A DNA stretch of 64,000 nt from Metabacillus indicus LMG 22858 (GCF_000708755.2 NZ_JGVU02000002.1:434001-498000); one strand, 5' to 3'. Positions 51,280-59,543 are shown, counted from the stretch's first letter. Notes: a model not told the origin generated them from the letters alone. Program-made: numbers and translations.

Positions 51280-51376
51280 GCTGCACCCCGCTTTCATCAG
51301 ATTTGATACTTTATCCTATGCTCTTTTATAATGAGATAGGTGCATAAGTGGAATTGAAGCAAAGGATGAGATACAT

Positions 51377-52498
51377 ATGAAGAAAATTGCTGTGATCGGG
51401 GCCGGCATTTTGGGTGCTTCCGCAGCTTATCATTTATCAAAACTTGGAGCGCAGGTGACAGTGATTGACCGCAAAGATGCAGGTCAGGCGACAGATGCAG
51501 CGGCCGGCATTGTCTGCCCCTGGGTTTCACAAAGACGAAATAAAGCCTGGTATCAGCTTGTCAAAATGGGCGCCCGCTATTATCCCGAGATGATTAGTGC
51601 GCTCAAACAGGACGGTGAAACCAGAACTGGCTATAAGCGGGTGGGCGCTCTCATTCTTCAGCAGGACCCGGAGAAAATTGAAAAAATGATCGTGCGTACG
51701 GAAAAAAGAAAGCAGGATGCTCCAGAAATTGGAGACATTATCCCGCTGACGAAAGAAGAAACAAAAGAAATGTTCCCTCTCCTGTCAGATGAGTATTTAT
51801 CTGTTCTTGTAGAAGGAGCCGCACGGGTAGATGGCAGAGCTCTGAGGGATGCGTTGATCCGTGCTGCCCGGAAAAATGGTGCAGAGCTGATTGAAGGCGA
51901 GGCGGCCCTTATTTTTCAGCGTGGCCGGGTTTCAGGTGCCAGTGTGAATGGAAAAGAAATTGAAGCGGATGAAGTCATTGTCTGTGCGGGTGCCTGGGCA
52001 AATGAGCTGCTTCAGCCTCTTGGCATCCATTTTCAGGTTACCTATCAGAAAGCACAGATTGCTCATTTTAAAATGGAAACCGAGCAGACTTCAGACTGGC
52101 CCGTTCTTATGCCCCCTGCCAATCATTATCTTCTGGCATTTGATGATGGAAGGATTGTGGCAGGCGCCACACATGAGGACGATGTGAACGGCTATGATAC
52201 GCGAGTGACAGCGGGAGGAATGCTTGATGTTTTTTCAAAAGCCCTTAATGTCGCTCCAGGACTTGAAGAAGGCACATTTCTCGAAGCAAGAACCGGCTTC
52301 AGGCCGTTTACCCCCGGGTTCTTGCCTGTTATCGGGCGGATTCCTGAATGGTCCGGTCTCATTGCCGCAAATGGTTTAGGGGCATCAGGACTGACGATGG
52401 GTCCATACCTCGGGCTTGAGCTTGCAAGACTTGCTCTTGGTTTAGAACCTGAAATCGATTTAGCGGATTATCCAATTACGGGTGCATTGGAAGAGTGA
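51377..52498 (+). CDS. FAD-dependent amine/amino-acid oxidoreductase (DadA/glycine oxidase type)
   Basis: 373 residues: Rossmann IAVIGAGILGASAAYHLSK for FAD, C-terminal EARTGFRPFTPGFLPVIGRI and GLGASGLTMGPYLG. This DAO-superfamily enzyme probably oxidises a D-amino acid or secondary amine. AAAGGATGAG is the ribosome binding site. Single gene followed by a terminator; the substrate cannot be read from context. Confidence 0.9.
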   Translation: MKKIAVIGAGILGASAAYHLSKLGAQVTVIDRKDAGQATDAAAGIVCPWVSQRRNKAWYQLVKMGARYYPEMISALKQDGETRTGYKRVGALILQQDPEKIEKMIVRTEKRKQDAPEIGDIIPLTKEETKEMFPLLSDEYLSVLVEGAARVDGRALRDALIRAARKNGAELIEGEAALIFQRGRVSGASVNGKEIEADEVIVCAGAWANELLQPLGIHFQVTYQKAQIAHFKMETEQTSDWPVLMPPANHYLLAFDDGRIVAGATHEDDVNGYDTRVTAGGMLDVFSKALNVAPGLEEGTFLEARTGFRPFTPGFLPVIGRIPEWSGLIAANGLGASGLTMGPYLGLELARLALGLEPEIDLADYPITGALEE

Positions 52499-52500
52499 AA

Positions 52501-52551
52501 AAAAATCCCCCAAAAAGTCATAATCGACTGCTTGGGGGATTCATTTTTTTA
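52501..52551. terminator. Terminator between the FAD oxidoreductase and cdsA
   Basis: AATCCCCCAA ... TTGGGGGATT stem with A-run and T-run flanks; serves both convergent genes. Confidence 0.85.
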
Positions 52552-52560
52552 TCGCTTTTT

Positions 52561-53346
52561 TTAGATCAGACCTACCAGCTTCAAACCGATGAAAACAAAG
52601 ATCCAGCTGTCAAGACGATCAAGAATGCCGCCATGACCCGGAAGAAGCTTTCCGGAATCCTTCACTTTAAAGTGGCGCTTCAAAGCAGATTCGACAAGAT
52701 CTCCTACCTGACCGGCAATGGAAACGATGAAAATCAGCAGAAGCGTTTCTCCGTAAGAAGCAAATGGATGGAAACTTGCCTGCATAACAAGACCAATGAT
52801 AAGAGCAATGATAATTCCTCCGACAGACCCTTCGATGGTTTTATTCGGGCTCACGTTTGGCGCAAGTTTACGTTTGCCAAATTTTCTTCCGACAAAATAG
52901 GCGCCTGAATCCGTTGCCCAGATCGAAATCAGTACTGCAAGCGTCCAAATCAAGCCTTCATCAATTCTTGCCTCAGCTAAAAACACAAATCCAAATCCGA
53001 TGTAGAGAACACCTATCAGGAGCGTGCCTGCTTTTTCAATGGAATATTCAATGTTAAAGATGGTTGAGGTTAAGAAAAACAAGACCAGTGCCAGCAGCAC
53101 TTTAATCTGAATGATTTCAAATGTCACATTCAGAAACGGCAGCAGCGGCAGGAACAAAAGGACAATCCCGATAATCCCCACAAAATACTTCGTGCCGTAC
53201 TTTCTGATTTTGATAATGGTCGTTAATTCATGAAAGGCGATAATGGCCAAAATCAGTGCCAAATAAGTAAACCAGAATGCCCCTACATAAAAGGGAATCA
53301 TGAACAGAATTAAGATAATGATGCCTGTAATCACACGTTCTTTCAT
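52561..53346 (-). CDS. cdsA: Phosphatidate cytidylyltransferase CdsA
   Basis: 261 residues, about seven transmembrane helices. The signature SALKRHFKVKDSGKLLPGHG, followed by GILDRLDSW, is that of CDP-diglyceride synthetases. It makes CDP-diacylglycerol for phospholipid synthesis. In Bacillus cdsA normally lies between uppS and dxr; here it stands alone, so it is probably an additional copy or a relocated gene. Confidence 0.93.
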   Translation of the reverse strand: MKERVITGIIILILFMIPFYVGAFWFTYLALILAIIAFHELTTIIKIRKYGTKYFVGIIGIVLLFLPLLPFLNVTFEIIQIKVLLALVLFFLTSTIFNIEYSIEKAGTLLIGVLYIGFGFVFLAEARIDEGLIWTLAVLISIWATDSGAYFVGRKFGKRKLAPNVSPNKTIEGSVGGIIIALIIGLVMQASFHPFASYGETLLLIFIVSIAGQVGDLVESALKRHFKVKDSGKLLPGHGGILDRLDSWIFVFIGLKLVGLI

Positions 53347-53473
53347 TCTTTGCTACACTTCCTTATCTTTTTTTCCATTAATTGATTGTACTATAAAGAA
53401 AGGAAAAACGAAAAACAATTCTTTGAAAAGGTCATATTAATTCGCTTTTCATTAATAATCATGCAGTCTGACC

Positions 53474-53510
53474 AATGAAAAAAACATGCAAGTGGATCTT
53501 TGCATGTTTA
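53474..53510 (-). terminator. Terminator of the peptide-modification operon
   Basis: AAACATGCAA-AGATCCACT-TTGCATGTTT-like stem then TTTTTC on the minus strand, abutting the protease stop. Confidence 0.8.
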
Positions 53511-54707
53511 AGTCGCTTCATTTGAGCTTATAGGTAGAGTACCCGTTTTGCTTCCTTTATATTTACTTGCTGCACCGATGCTCCAAATTACAGCATTAAC
53601 AGATAAGATTGCCAGGGTGATGATGCCGTCCCAAAATAGCCAGCTGTTTAACGAATAGACGGAAAGCTGCACCATTGTCTGCTTCAGAAGCACGTAAAGC
53701 CCCGGAAGACTGTACAAGAACAATAATCCTGCTGCTATGATGCCGCCTATAAGGTAACATGATGCAAAGCTTTTAACATAGGACATTTCTTTTACGGATA
53801 ATTCTTCTTTCAGGCTTTCTCCACGATCTTTTTTCCTCATATACCCCGTCATTATTTCTTTTGCATAACCGTGGAGGCTTGGCATGTTCAGCTTGTTCAT
53901 AATCAGGAAATAGATATCTGTCCGCAAAAAAATCAAAAGCTGCCAGGCAAATCTCATCACAAGAAGCAGCGTAATCATTTTCAGTAGCTTCAAGGCAAAT
54001 CCTGCAGCTGCCATCTGACCGGCTAACGATAAAAAGAGAAGAAAGGAATCAACAGCCATTCCTGCAGCATAGGGCAAATACCTTTTCTGCTTGGAAACGG
54101 ACCAGAGCCCCGTCATATCTGCTTCGACCACAAGCCAGTAAAATCTCAGGCTCAAATTAAATTTAACTGGTATGCCGAGTCTTAAAGCAGCTAAATAATG
54201 GCCCAGTTCATGAAGAATGGTCAGAGGCCAGGATATGAAAAATAATAACAATAGACTGAGCCCTGTTGCTTCTGCTGCCCAAAAATCTTTGTAGACAGGA
54301 CGCAATTCGGGAATACCTGCAATCATACCTATACTGAGAAGAAAAAACAGGACATAACATACTTGACTGATCGGGTGAAAGATGACGGAGGCTGCAGCAA
54401 AAAGAGATTTGCTGACAGGTTTTTCATCTGGCGGTATTAAAAACACTTTCCCGTCAATCGAATAGATCAACTCAAGCTCATGAAGAGTTTCGACAAAATC
54501 TAAAACATCCGCATCCATTTGTTCGTTTCTCAGCTGTTCAGAGATTTCGTTCAGCGTTTTGACACCGTCCAGCATATGGATGATGTGCACAGCTTCATAA
54601 GGGACCCGGATAAATGTACCGCTGACTGGGTCTCCTACTGTAAATTCTTCTCCGTCTGCCTGAACAGAAAGTTTAGCCGTTACTTTAGAATCTAATGTTA
54701 TATTCAT
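53508..54707 (-). CDS. Site-2-protease-like (M50) membrane protein with N-terminal PqqD-like domain
   Basis: 399 residues. Residues 35-90 form a small winged-helix, PqqD/RRE-like domain (VHIIHMLDGVKTLNEISEQL ... ELIYSIDG), seen in RiPP systems to bind leader peptide. Then about six membrane helices with HELGH at 166-170 (zinc and catalytic Glu) and a distal D264 in RTDIYFLIMN. This resembles YydH-type S2P proteases. Its ATG follows the E1 stop directly (TGAATG), with AGCAGGG as ribosome binding site. Likely role: cutting or exporting the modified peptide. Confidence 0.85.
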   Translation of the reverse strand: MNITLDSKVTAKLSVQADGEEFTVGDPVSGTFIRVPYEAVHIIHMLDGVKTLNEISEQLRNEQMDADVLDFVETLHELELIYSIDGKVFLIPPDEKPVSKSLFAAASVIFHPISQVCYVLFFLLSIGMIAGIPELRPVYKDFWAAEATGLSLLLLFFISWPLTILHELGHYLAALRLGIPVKFNLSLRFYWLVVEADMTGLWSVSKQKRYLPYAAGMAVDSFLLFLSLAGQMAAAGFALKLLKMITLLLVMRFAWQLLIFLRTDIYFLIMNKLNMPSLHGYAKEIMTGYMRKKDRGESLKEELSVKEMSYVKSFASCYLIGGIIAAGLLFLYSLPGLYVLLKQTMVQLSVYSLNSWLFWDGIITLAILSVNAVIWSIGAASKYKGSKTGTLPISSNEAT

Positions 54708-55847
54708 TCAGACCCTGCTTTCTTTAGATAATTCCAGAATCATATTCAGGTCTGCAGGCTCATCTGAGTTCATATGGCCATTGCACGTCGGACAGCCCGA
54801 TGCTTTCTTCCATAGAGTTTCAGATAATCGCTCAAATGAAAGACTGCTGATTTCAAGAGACGAAGATTGATGGTCGGCCCTTTCATATCCCGCAATTAAT
54901 TTAGCCAGTTCATTTGTTACGAGACCTGTGATCATCGCGATATTAGGAGCAAATGCTGTGTTTCTCTTCTGAAAAGAAGCCCCATACACAGCTTTTAGCT
55001 GGTGGATAAATTCTGGCGCCTCCCGTAAACTGTTCAGCAAGTAGCAATCAAAGCACCCGTTACCTTCACCAGGAACATATTTTTGGAGAATAATACTCGT
55101 GTGTCCAATGCCTCCAAGAATGTAAGGCTTGCCTAATTTGACACAGGCAAAATTCACCCATCTTGTAGATAATATGCTTGGCTGATCGATCCCGTTTATG
55201 ACAATATCCGATTCCCTTATGACTGGCAGCAAACTCTTTGCATCTTCAATTTTCACATTATGTACTTCAATATCAATTTCACTGTTAATCTTTTTTAAGC
55301 GATCACTTGAAGCCTCTGTTTTAAGTTTTCCAATGTCGTCTTCACAGTATAGAAACTGGCGGTTAAGGTTGCTGAGTTCAACCGAATCATAATCAAGCCC
55401 AATAATTCTGCCTGTTCCCATTCCTGCAAGGGCAGCTGCTGTTAAACTGAAGCCTCCGAGTCCAAGCAGGGCAACCGTTGTATGTTTAAATGTCTCCTGG
55501 TATGTGAATCTGCTTTTCTTTAGAGTTGAAAAATTGGAAAAGTAGTTAAGATTTGAACGATATCTTTCCCGTTCATTTTCATTTAGAGACGTGTATTTGA
55601 CTGCAGAAGCATCTTCAACAAGTCCATATTCATCAAGGTCATTCAAAATTTCAAGCAAATCCGCATGATCTATGTTCATTTCATTTGCAAGCTCCACCGT
55701 ATTTCGTGTTCCGTCCATCAGGTTCAGCAGATCCCGGACACTTCCATCAAGATCTTCAAGTTCAAGATTGCCATCCTCTTTGCCGATCTGGACTTTGCCG
55801 TCAAATACGATGATCGGGGTATATATTGTTTTTAAGACAGGGTTCAT
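54708..55847 (-). CDS. MccB/ThiF-type E1 adenylating enzyme with N-terminal peptide-binding domain
   Basis: 379 residues. Residues 30-80 are a winged-helix RRE-like domain (LLNLMDGTRNTVELANEMNI). Residues 125-320 form the E1 fold: GLGGFS (129-134), SNLNRQF (159-165), K175 and D221. A structural zinc site is given by CFDC (265-268) and CPTC (352-355). This order matches MccB of microcin C and PaaA-like RiPP enzymes, which adenylate a peptide carboxylate. Start 55847 has AAGGAG 12 nt upstream; the frame's ATG at 55868 abuts the U-run of a hairpin and has no ribosome binding site. Confidence 0.87.
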   Translation of the reverse strand: MNPVLKTIYTPIIVFDGKVQIGKEDGNLELEDLDGSVRDLLNLMDGTRNTVELANEMNIDHADLLEILNDLDEYGLVEDASAVKYTSLNENERERYRSNLNYFSNFSTLKKSRFTYQETFKHTTVALLGLGGFSLTAAALAGMGTGRIIGLDYDSVELSNLNRQFLYCEDDIGKLKTEASSDRLKKINSEIDIEVHNVKIEDAKSLLPVIRESDIVINGIDQPSILSTRWVNFACVKLGKPYILGGIGHTSIILQKYVPGEGNGCFDCYLLNSLREAPEFIHQLKAVYGASFQKRNTAFAPNIAMITGLVTNELAKLIAGYERADHQSSSLEISSLSFERLSETLWKKASGCPTCNGHMNSDEPADLNMILELSKESRV

Positions 55848-55871
55848 CTGCTTTTTCAGCTCCTTCATACT

Positions 55872-55914
55872 AAAAAAGGCTTTAGGGACTCTGATGCTTG
55901 TCCTAAAGCCTTTT
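55872..55914 (-). terminator. Attenuating hairpin between the peptide gene and the E1 gene
   Basis: AAAAGGCTTTAGG / CCTAAAGCCTTTT, a 13-bp perfect stem with a 15-nt loop (with a bulged extension), followed by TTTTTT on the minus strand. It would let most transcripts stop after the peptide gene while some read into the enzyme genes, as between mccA and mccB. Confidence 0.85.
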
Positions 55915-55919
55915 ATTCA

Positions 55920-55982
55920 TTACGCGTGATGGTTTACAAGAGCAACCAGCTTTTCAACCTTTTTGATTTTAATTTTCTTCAT
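55920..55982 (-). CDS. 20-residue candidate RiPP precursor peptide
   Basis: MKKIKIKKVEKLVALVNHHA, 20 codons and TAA. GGGGAGG at 55991-55997 sits 8 nt before the ATG. The N-terminal half is Lys-rich (7 Lys) with alternating Ile/Val, a plausible leader for the RRE domains; the C-terminal half (LVALVNHHA) is a plausible core. It is preceded by a consensus promoter and followed by an attenuating hairpin, then the E1 enzyme and protease genes. Unlike MccA-type peptides it ends in Ala, not Asn (Asn is residue 17). No named family comes to mind. Confidence 0.8.
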   Translation of the reverse strand: MKKIKIKKVEKLVALVNHHA

Positions 55983-56043
55983 CCTGACAGCCTCCCCTGT
56001 TTTTATTTAATCCATATTTATGTAAATATTGAATTATAATGTA

Positions 56044-56072
56044 ATAGTAAAAAATAGTGGAAATTATGTCAA
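56044..56072 (-). promoter_or_regulatory. Promoter of the peptide-modification operon
   Basis: TTGACA (56067-56072), exactly 17 nt, TACTAT (56044-56049); a further TATAAT follows about 5 nt on. It leaves a leader of about 55 nt before the peptide start. Confidence 0.7.
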
Positions 56073-56267
56073 TATTTGAATTATTTCATTTATTATGACT
56101 TTTTACCTGTTTGGAAAGCTTAAGAGAAAAGAAGAATAGAAAAAATTTTAATAATTACCATTTTCTTCTTGCGGGATGAATAGATCATGTCTAAATTAAT
56201 TTATGTCAGTATAGTTGTTTTCTCATAAAAAATGATTCTTTTTTCCTGCGCCATTCCGACCTTTTTT
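56073..56267. other. AT-rich upstream region of the peptide operon
   Basis: About 195 bp, strongly A/T-rich with short palindromes; no supported gene. A 17-codon frame at 56201-56254 is not accepted. Confidence 0.4.
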
Positions 56268-56303
56268 GCATAAAAAAACCGCCTGCATTCAAGCAGACGG
56301 CTC
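56268..56303 (-). terminator. Terminator of the DUF1292 gene
   Basis: GCCGTCTGC-TTGAAT-GCAGGCGGTTTTTTT on the minus strand; it separates this gene from the peptide operon. Confidence 0.85.
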
Positions 56304-56313
56304 CGGGTATGTA

Positions 56314-56589
56314 TTAGTTTGACTCTTCTTCTTCCATCATCTGGTCAAATGCAGACGAAACTTTGTCGAATTCTTCGTCTGTTTCAATCGCAGAAAAATC
56401 GCCTTCTTCATCAACCTTCAAAAAGTAAATATCGATATCTTCATCTGTGTCTTCCTGAATTTCTTCAACAAACCCTACTGCCACGTACTCTGATCCTTCA
56501 ACAGTCAGCACGCCAAGCACCTCTACCTCGTGCTCCTGATTGTTCTCGTCGCTAATTGTAAAGATTTCTCCAATTTCAATCGGTTCCAT
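56314..56589 (-). CDS. DUF1292 family acidic protein
   Basis: 91 residues, very acidic, with the DUF1292 pattern ITISDENNQEHEVEVLGVLT-like core, EYVAVGF and a Glu/Asp-rich tail. It resembles B. subtilis YrzB. Function unknown. GAAAGGGG precedes the ATG, and it has its own terminator, so it is not part of the peptide operon. Confidence 0.87.
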   Translation of the reverse strand: MEPIEIGEIFTISDENNQEHEVEVLGVLTVEGSEYVAVGFVEEIQEDTDEDIDIYFLKVDEEGDFSAIETDEEFDKVSSAFDQMMEEEESN

Positions 56590-56662
56590 GTTTTTGAACC
56601 CCTTTCAAGCATTCTTCTTGCATTCATTTTATTATACCATTTGTTTCTTGCAGAAATACAGC

Positions 56663-57916
56663 TCAGACAGCCGCTCTTTTTTGAACCACAGTTGTTTTTT
56701 CTTCCTTAAACACGATGTAAAAGTAAATGGCGCCTGCTAGATAAATGATGCCGGTCAGGCTGAAAACATTGGCATATCCCCAATAGGAGCCATATTCAGC
56801 GACAACATAAGCAGACACAGGACCCATCGCCGCCCAGCCGAATGAAAAAGCCATCTGGCTTAAGGAATTTGCTATTCCTTTTTGATGATCCGGCACTTTT
56901 CTCATCATGAGGGAGGTTTGTATCGGATTGCCTGCGTTCATCAACGCCTGGCGGAATAGAAATCCGATGACGGCAAGATAAATGTTTGTTGTAAATCCAG
57001 TAATCAGCAAAAATGGCAGGGACAGCAGCTGCAGCAGGACAACCGCCTTTACTTCTCCCATTCTGCTGACAATCGCAGGTCCAATCAGCATTGCGACCGC
57101 GGTTGCGCCTTGACCGAGCGAGAGGATAATTCCAATGGCAGAAAAGGAAATGTCAAACCGGTCTGCAAAATACAGATTTAAATACGGGATGACAAGACCT
57201 GATCCAAGCCCGATGATGGCCTGTGCGCCAACAAAGAGGATGACCAGCTTCCAATTCTGATTGCCGTCCGCTGTTTCTTTTAGCTTTTTAGGTTTCTGCC
57301 GTTTTCTTTCTTCTTTCATCAGAAGAACAGGAAAAAGTCCTGCCAGGTAAACACCGCTTCCAATCAGCAGTGTCAGCCTCAAACTGTCTGTTGATTGCAA
57401 TCCTGCAAACGTAAAGAGGTCAGTCAAAACTCCGCCGGCAAGATTGCCGATGACGCTTGCCGCCATCATCACCGCAAAGTGAAAACTGAAAAGCTTGCTT
57501 CTTTCCTTTTCAGTTGAATTTTCGGCAAGCCATGGAATCATGGACACCTGAATAAAAGACATGAAAATACCGCTGCCAAATGCGAATACAAGCAAAAGGA
57601 GCTCCCATTCTATTACTGACCTGCCTATCATCAGAACAGCAGAAAGAGCCGCTCCGACAGCCATCATATTTTTCCTTCCCTTTCGGTCACTTAAAAAACC
57701 TGCAGGAACAAGAAAAAACGTCTGAGCAAGAGCAGTCAGGGCAATGACGTTTCCATTGGTCTGTTCACTGTACCCAAGATCTTTCAAGTACAGGTTATAA
57801 AGGGTCATAAAAATACCCATTCCAATCTGAATGAGAATATTAGCCATAAAGGCCAATTTGACGTTGCTGCTGTAAGAGCCATAATCTGTTTTAAAACCCC
57901 GGAAATAAGTGATCAT
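56663..57916 (-). CDS. Major facilitator superfamily transporter
   Basis: About 417 residues, 12 predicted transmembrane helices, with PAGFLSDRKGRKNMMAVGAAL (loop 2-3 motif) and a charged central loop (ERKRQKPKKLKETADG). Substrate unknown. Start 57916 or the TTG just before it (57919) follows GAGGCG; the frame to 57946 has no ribosome binding site. It lies upstream of DUF1292 and the peptide operon on the same strand, but the terminator after DUF1292 argues against co-transcription. Confidence 0.87.
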   Translation of the reverse strand: MITYFRGFKTDYGSYSSNVKLAFMANILIQIGMGIFMTLYNLYLKDLGYSEQTNGNVIALTALAQTFFLVPAGFLSDRKGRKNMMAVGAALSAVLMIGRSVIEWELLLLVFAFGSGIFMSFIQVSMIPWLAENSTEKERSKLFSFHFAVMMAASVIGNLAGGVLTDLFTFAGLQSTDSLRLTLLIGSGVYLAGLFPVLLMKEERKRQKPKKLKETADGNQNWKLVILFVGAQAIIGLGSGLVIPYLNLYFADRFDISFSAIGIILSLGQGATAVAMLIGPAIVSRMGEVKAVVLLQLLSLPFLLITGFTTNIYLAVIGFLFRQALMNAGNPIQTSLMMRKVPDHQKGIANSLSQMAFSFGWAAMGPVSAYVVAEYGSYWGYANVFSLTGIIYLAGAIYFYIVFKEEKTTVVQKRAAV

Positions 57917-58000
57917 CAAGATATTTCGCCTCACTAAATAGTTCATCTTCTATTATCATAAGACAATCTCCTGAAATCGCCTATCTTTATTTTCTTAAAA

Positions 58001-58033
58001 ATAAAAAAACATCCAGCCCAGCCGGATGTCTGT
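58001..58033 (-). terminator. Terminator of the GIY-YIG gene
   Basis: AGACATCCGGC-TGGG-CTGGATGTTTTTTTATTT on the minus strand. Confidence 0.8.
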
Positions 58034-58038
58034 TTTTC

Positions 58039-58413
58039 TTATTTATAAAAAACCTTCTCAACATTATATTTCGCCTGAAGCTCATTGATCAGATACGTTT
58101 CGTAAATTTCGCGTTCCATCGGGCTTTCAACGATGCAAACGGCAATTTCGTGCACTTCATCGCGGTGATTTTTGATTGGAGAAACCTGATCCTCAAAATG
58201 CTTTTTAATGCGCTGTCTAAGCTTGCGAGCTTTTCCTACAAACAAAAGCTCATCGTTAATATTAAAGAACATAAAAATTCCGCCTTTATCGCGGGGAATT
58301 TTATTGTAATCTGTAAAGCCGTATTCGCTGCTGAGAGGAGCTTCTACAGGCTGTCCTTTTACAGGGTTTCTTGTCAGTACAACGTCTGATCTTGGTATAT
58401 CGATTTTTATCAT
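58039..58413 (-). CDS. GIY-YIG-type nuclease domain protein
   Basis: 124 residues: a UvrC-N-like GIY-YIG domain with GGIFMFFNINDELLFVGKARKLRQRIKKHF-type order (Gly-Ile...Phe-Val-Gly-Lys...Arg) and a conserved Glu in MEREIYETYLI. The family's second Tyr is replaced by Phe (LFVGKA). It is a stand-alone domain with an N-terminal extension of about 40 residues. DNA-end or repair nuclease activity is likely but not shown. Confidence 0.82.
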   Translation of the reverse strand: MIKIDIPRSDVVLTRNPVKGQPVEAPLSSEYGFTDYNKIPRDKGGIFMFFNINDELLFVGKARKLRQRIKKHFEDQVSPIKNHRDEVHEIAVCIVESPMEREIYETYLINELQAKYNVEKVFYK

Positions 58414-58491
58414 TAATTACACTTCCTATATTCTTGTTTTTAAAACAACTTATGTATTATCTCATATTGGCGCATAGGATTGCTACCGTTT

Positions 58492-58809
58492 TTAATAAAT
58501 GATTTTGCGGCCGTCAATCAGGTAAAAATGCTTGTCTTTTTCAGCAAACTGCACATTTTCTCCTTTTTCAACCCTTTCAAAAACAGATGACGAAACGGCA
58601 AACACCTTCCCGGTCGATAACCTTACTCTATACACGGCCTTTTTTTGAACATTGATTCCTGTTTCTGCTATGGAATCTTCCCGGATTTTTTCCATGATCT
58701 CTCCGTTGAGCGTGTTAACCGTCAATTCTTTTTCTATAAAGCCTGTCCACGCCAGATACAGGCAAAATCCAGTCAGAAACAGAACAGCTGTATGGAAGAA
58801 AACTCGCAT
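58492..58809 (-). CDS. Hypothetical membrane-anchored protein
   Basis: 105 residues: N-terminal transmembrane segment (MRVFFHTAVLFLTGFCLYLA), then a mixed alpha/beta extracytoplasmic or cytoplasmic part with VYRVRLSTGKVFAVSSSVFE. AAAGAGGTGA precedes the ATG. Family not recognised. Confidence 0.72.
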   Translation of the reverse strand: MRVFFHTAVLFLTGFCLYLAWTGFIEKELTVNTLNGEIMEKIREDSIAETGINVQKKAVYRVRLSTGKVFAVSSSVFERVEKGENVQFAEKDKHFYLIDGRKIIY

Positions 58810-58856
58810 GTATAATCACCTCTTTATAGTTATACCCAAAAAGAAACGCTGCAGAC

Positions 58857-59438
58857 TCAGTCCGCAGCGCTCTTAAGCTTTATTTCTTTCACTTGCTGCC
58901 GGAGGTCATCCGGCCACCATGCACCGCAGTCATCCGAAACCACACAGGCAGCGCACTTCTCTAAATCGTACACTTTCATGCCCGTGATAGGCGGTGCGTA
59001 AAGGTGAAGAGTTATCAGGCCGGTATTGCCGGCTTCAGCCATTTTGTGGACGCCGAATTTGGGTGCAAAAAAGGTCTTTCCTTCTCTTTTCAGTTCCGTG
59101 AAGAGTTCAGAAGGAAGTGCTTCGCCTTTTACCTTATACACCGTATTTCTGGACACACCGTTTATAACCTGTATCCATCCGAATGAATACCCGTGGTCAT
59201 GAGGTGCACACTCAAGGTCAGACCAGTTCATGACAAGCAGTTCAAGGTGTTCATTTTTATAAAGAAGTTTTCTGTAATATGGTTTGCTCCTGTCCTCTTT
59301 TATGAGAGGCATCAGCTCCTCTTTTTGAATGTTTAATCCAATCAGCGCTTTATAAAGCTCTTCCTTTGAAGCTGTTTTTACGCCATCCAGGATAAAGGTG
59401 ATTCTTTCTGAAAGATTCAGGTGGCATCCCTCCCGCAT
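58857..59438 (-). CDS. Cysteine dioxygenase (cupin)
   Basis: 193 residues with the CDO type I cupin: metal ligands in APHDHGYSFGWIQVINGVSR and GVHKMAE, and a C-terminal Cys cluster (KCAACVVSDDCGAW). It oxidises cysteine to cysteinesulfinate with non-heme iron. It matches YubC-like Bacillus CDOs. The ATG at 59438 has AAGG 7 nt upstream; a GGGAGGG just inside the gene would fit only a CTG start. Confidence 0.88.
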   Translation of the reverse strand: MREGCHLNLSERITFILDGVKTASKEELYKALIGLNIQKEELMPLIKEDRSKPYYRKLLYKNEHLELLVMNWSDLECAPHDHGYSFGWIQVINGVSRNTVYKVKGEALPSELFTELKREGKTFFAPKFGVHKMAEAGNTGLITLHLYAPPITGMKVYDLEKCAACVVSDDCGAWWPDDLRQQVKEIKLKSAAD

Positions 59439-59543
59439 TTTTAAGCCTTACTCCATTCCTATGCTCAGAAAACTTATCCTTATGAGGCTTCTGCATGTGA
59501 TATGATGAAGGATGCAGAATATTTAACAGTTAGGAGCATGAAC

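Noticed and set aside
56201-56254. 17-codon minus-strand frame (MAQEKRIIFYEKTTILT) upstream of the peptide operon
   Set aside because: AAAGG is only 5 nt from the ATG, it starts just after a terminator with no promoter, and it shows no similarity to the accepted peptide.
56663-57916. MFS transporter as the exporter of the peptide system
   Set aside because: DUF1292 and its terminator lie between it and the peptide promoter; same strand alone is not enough.
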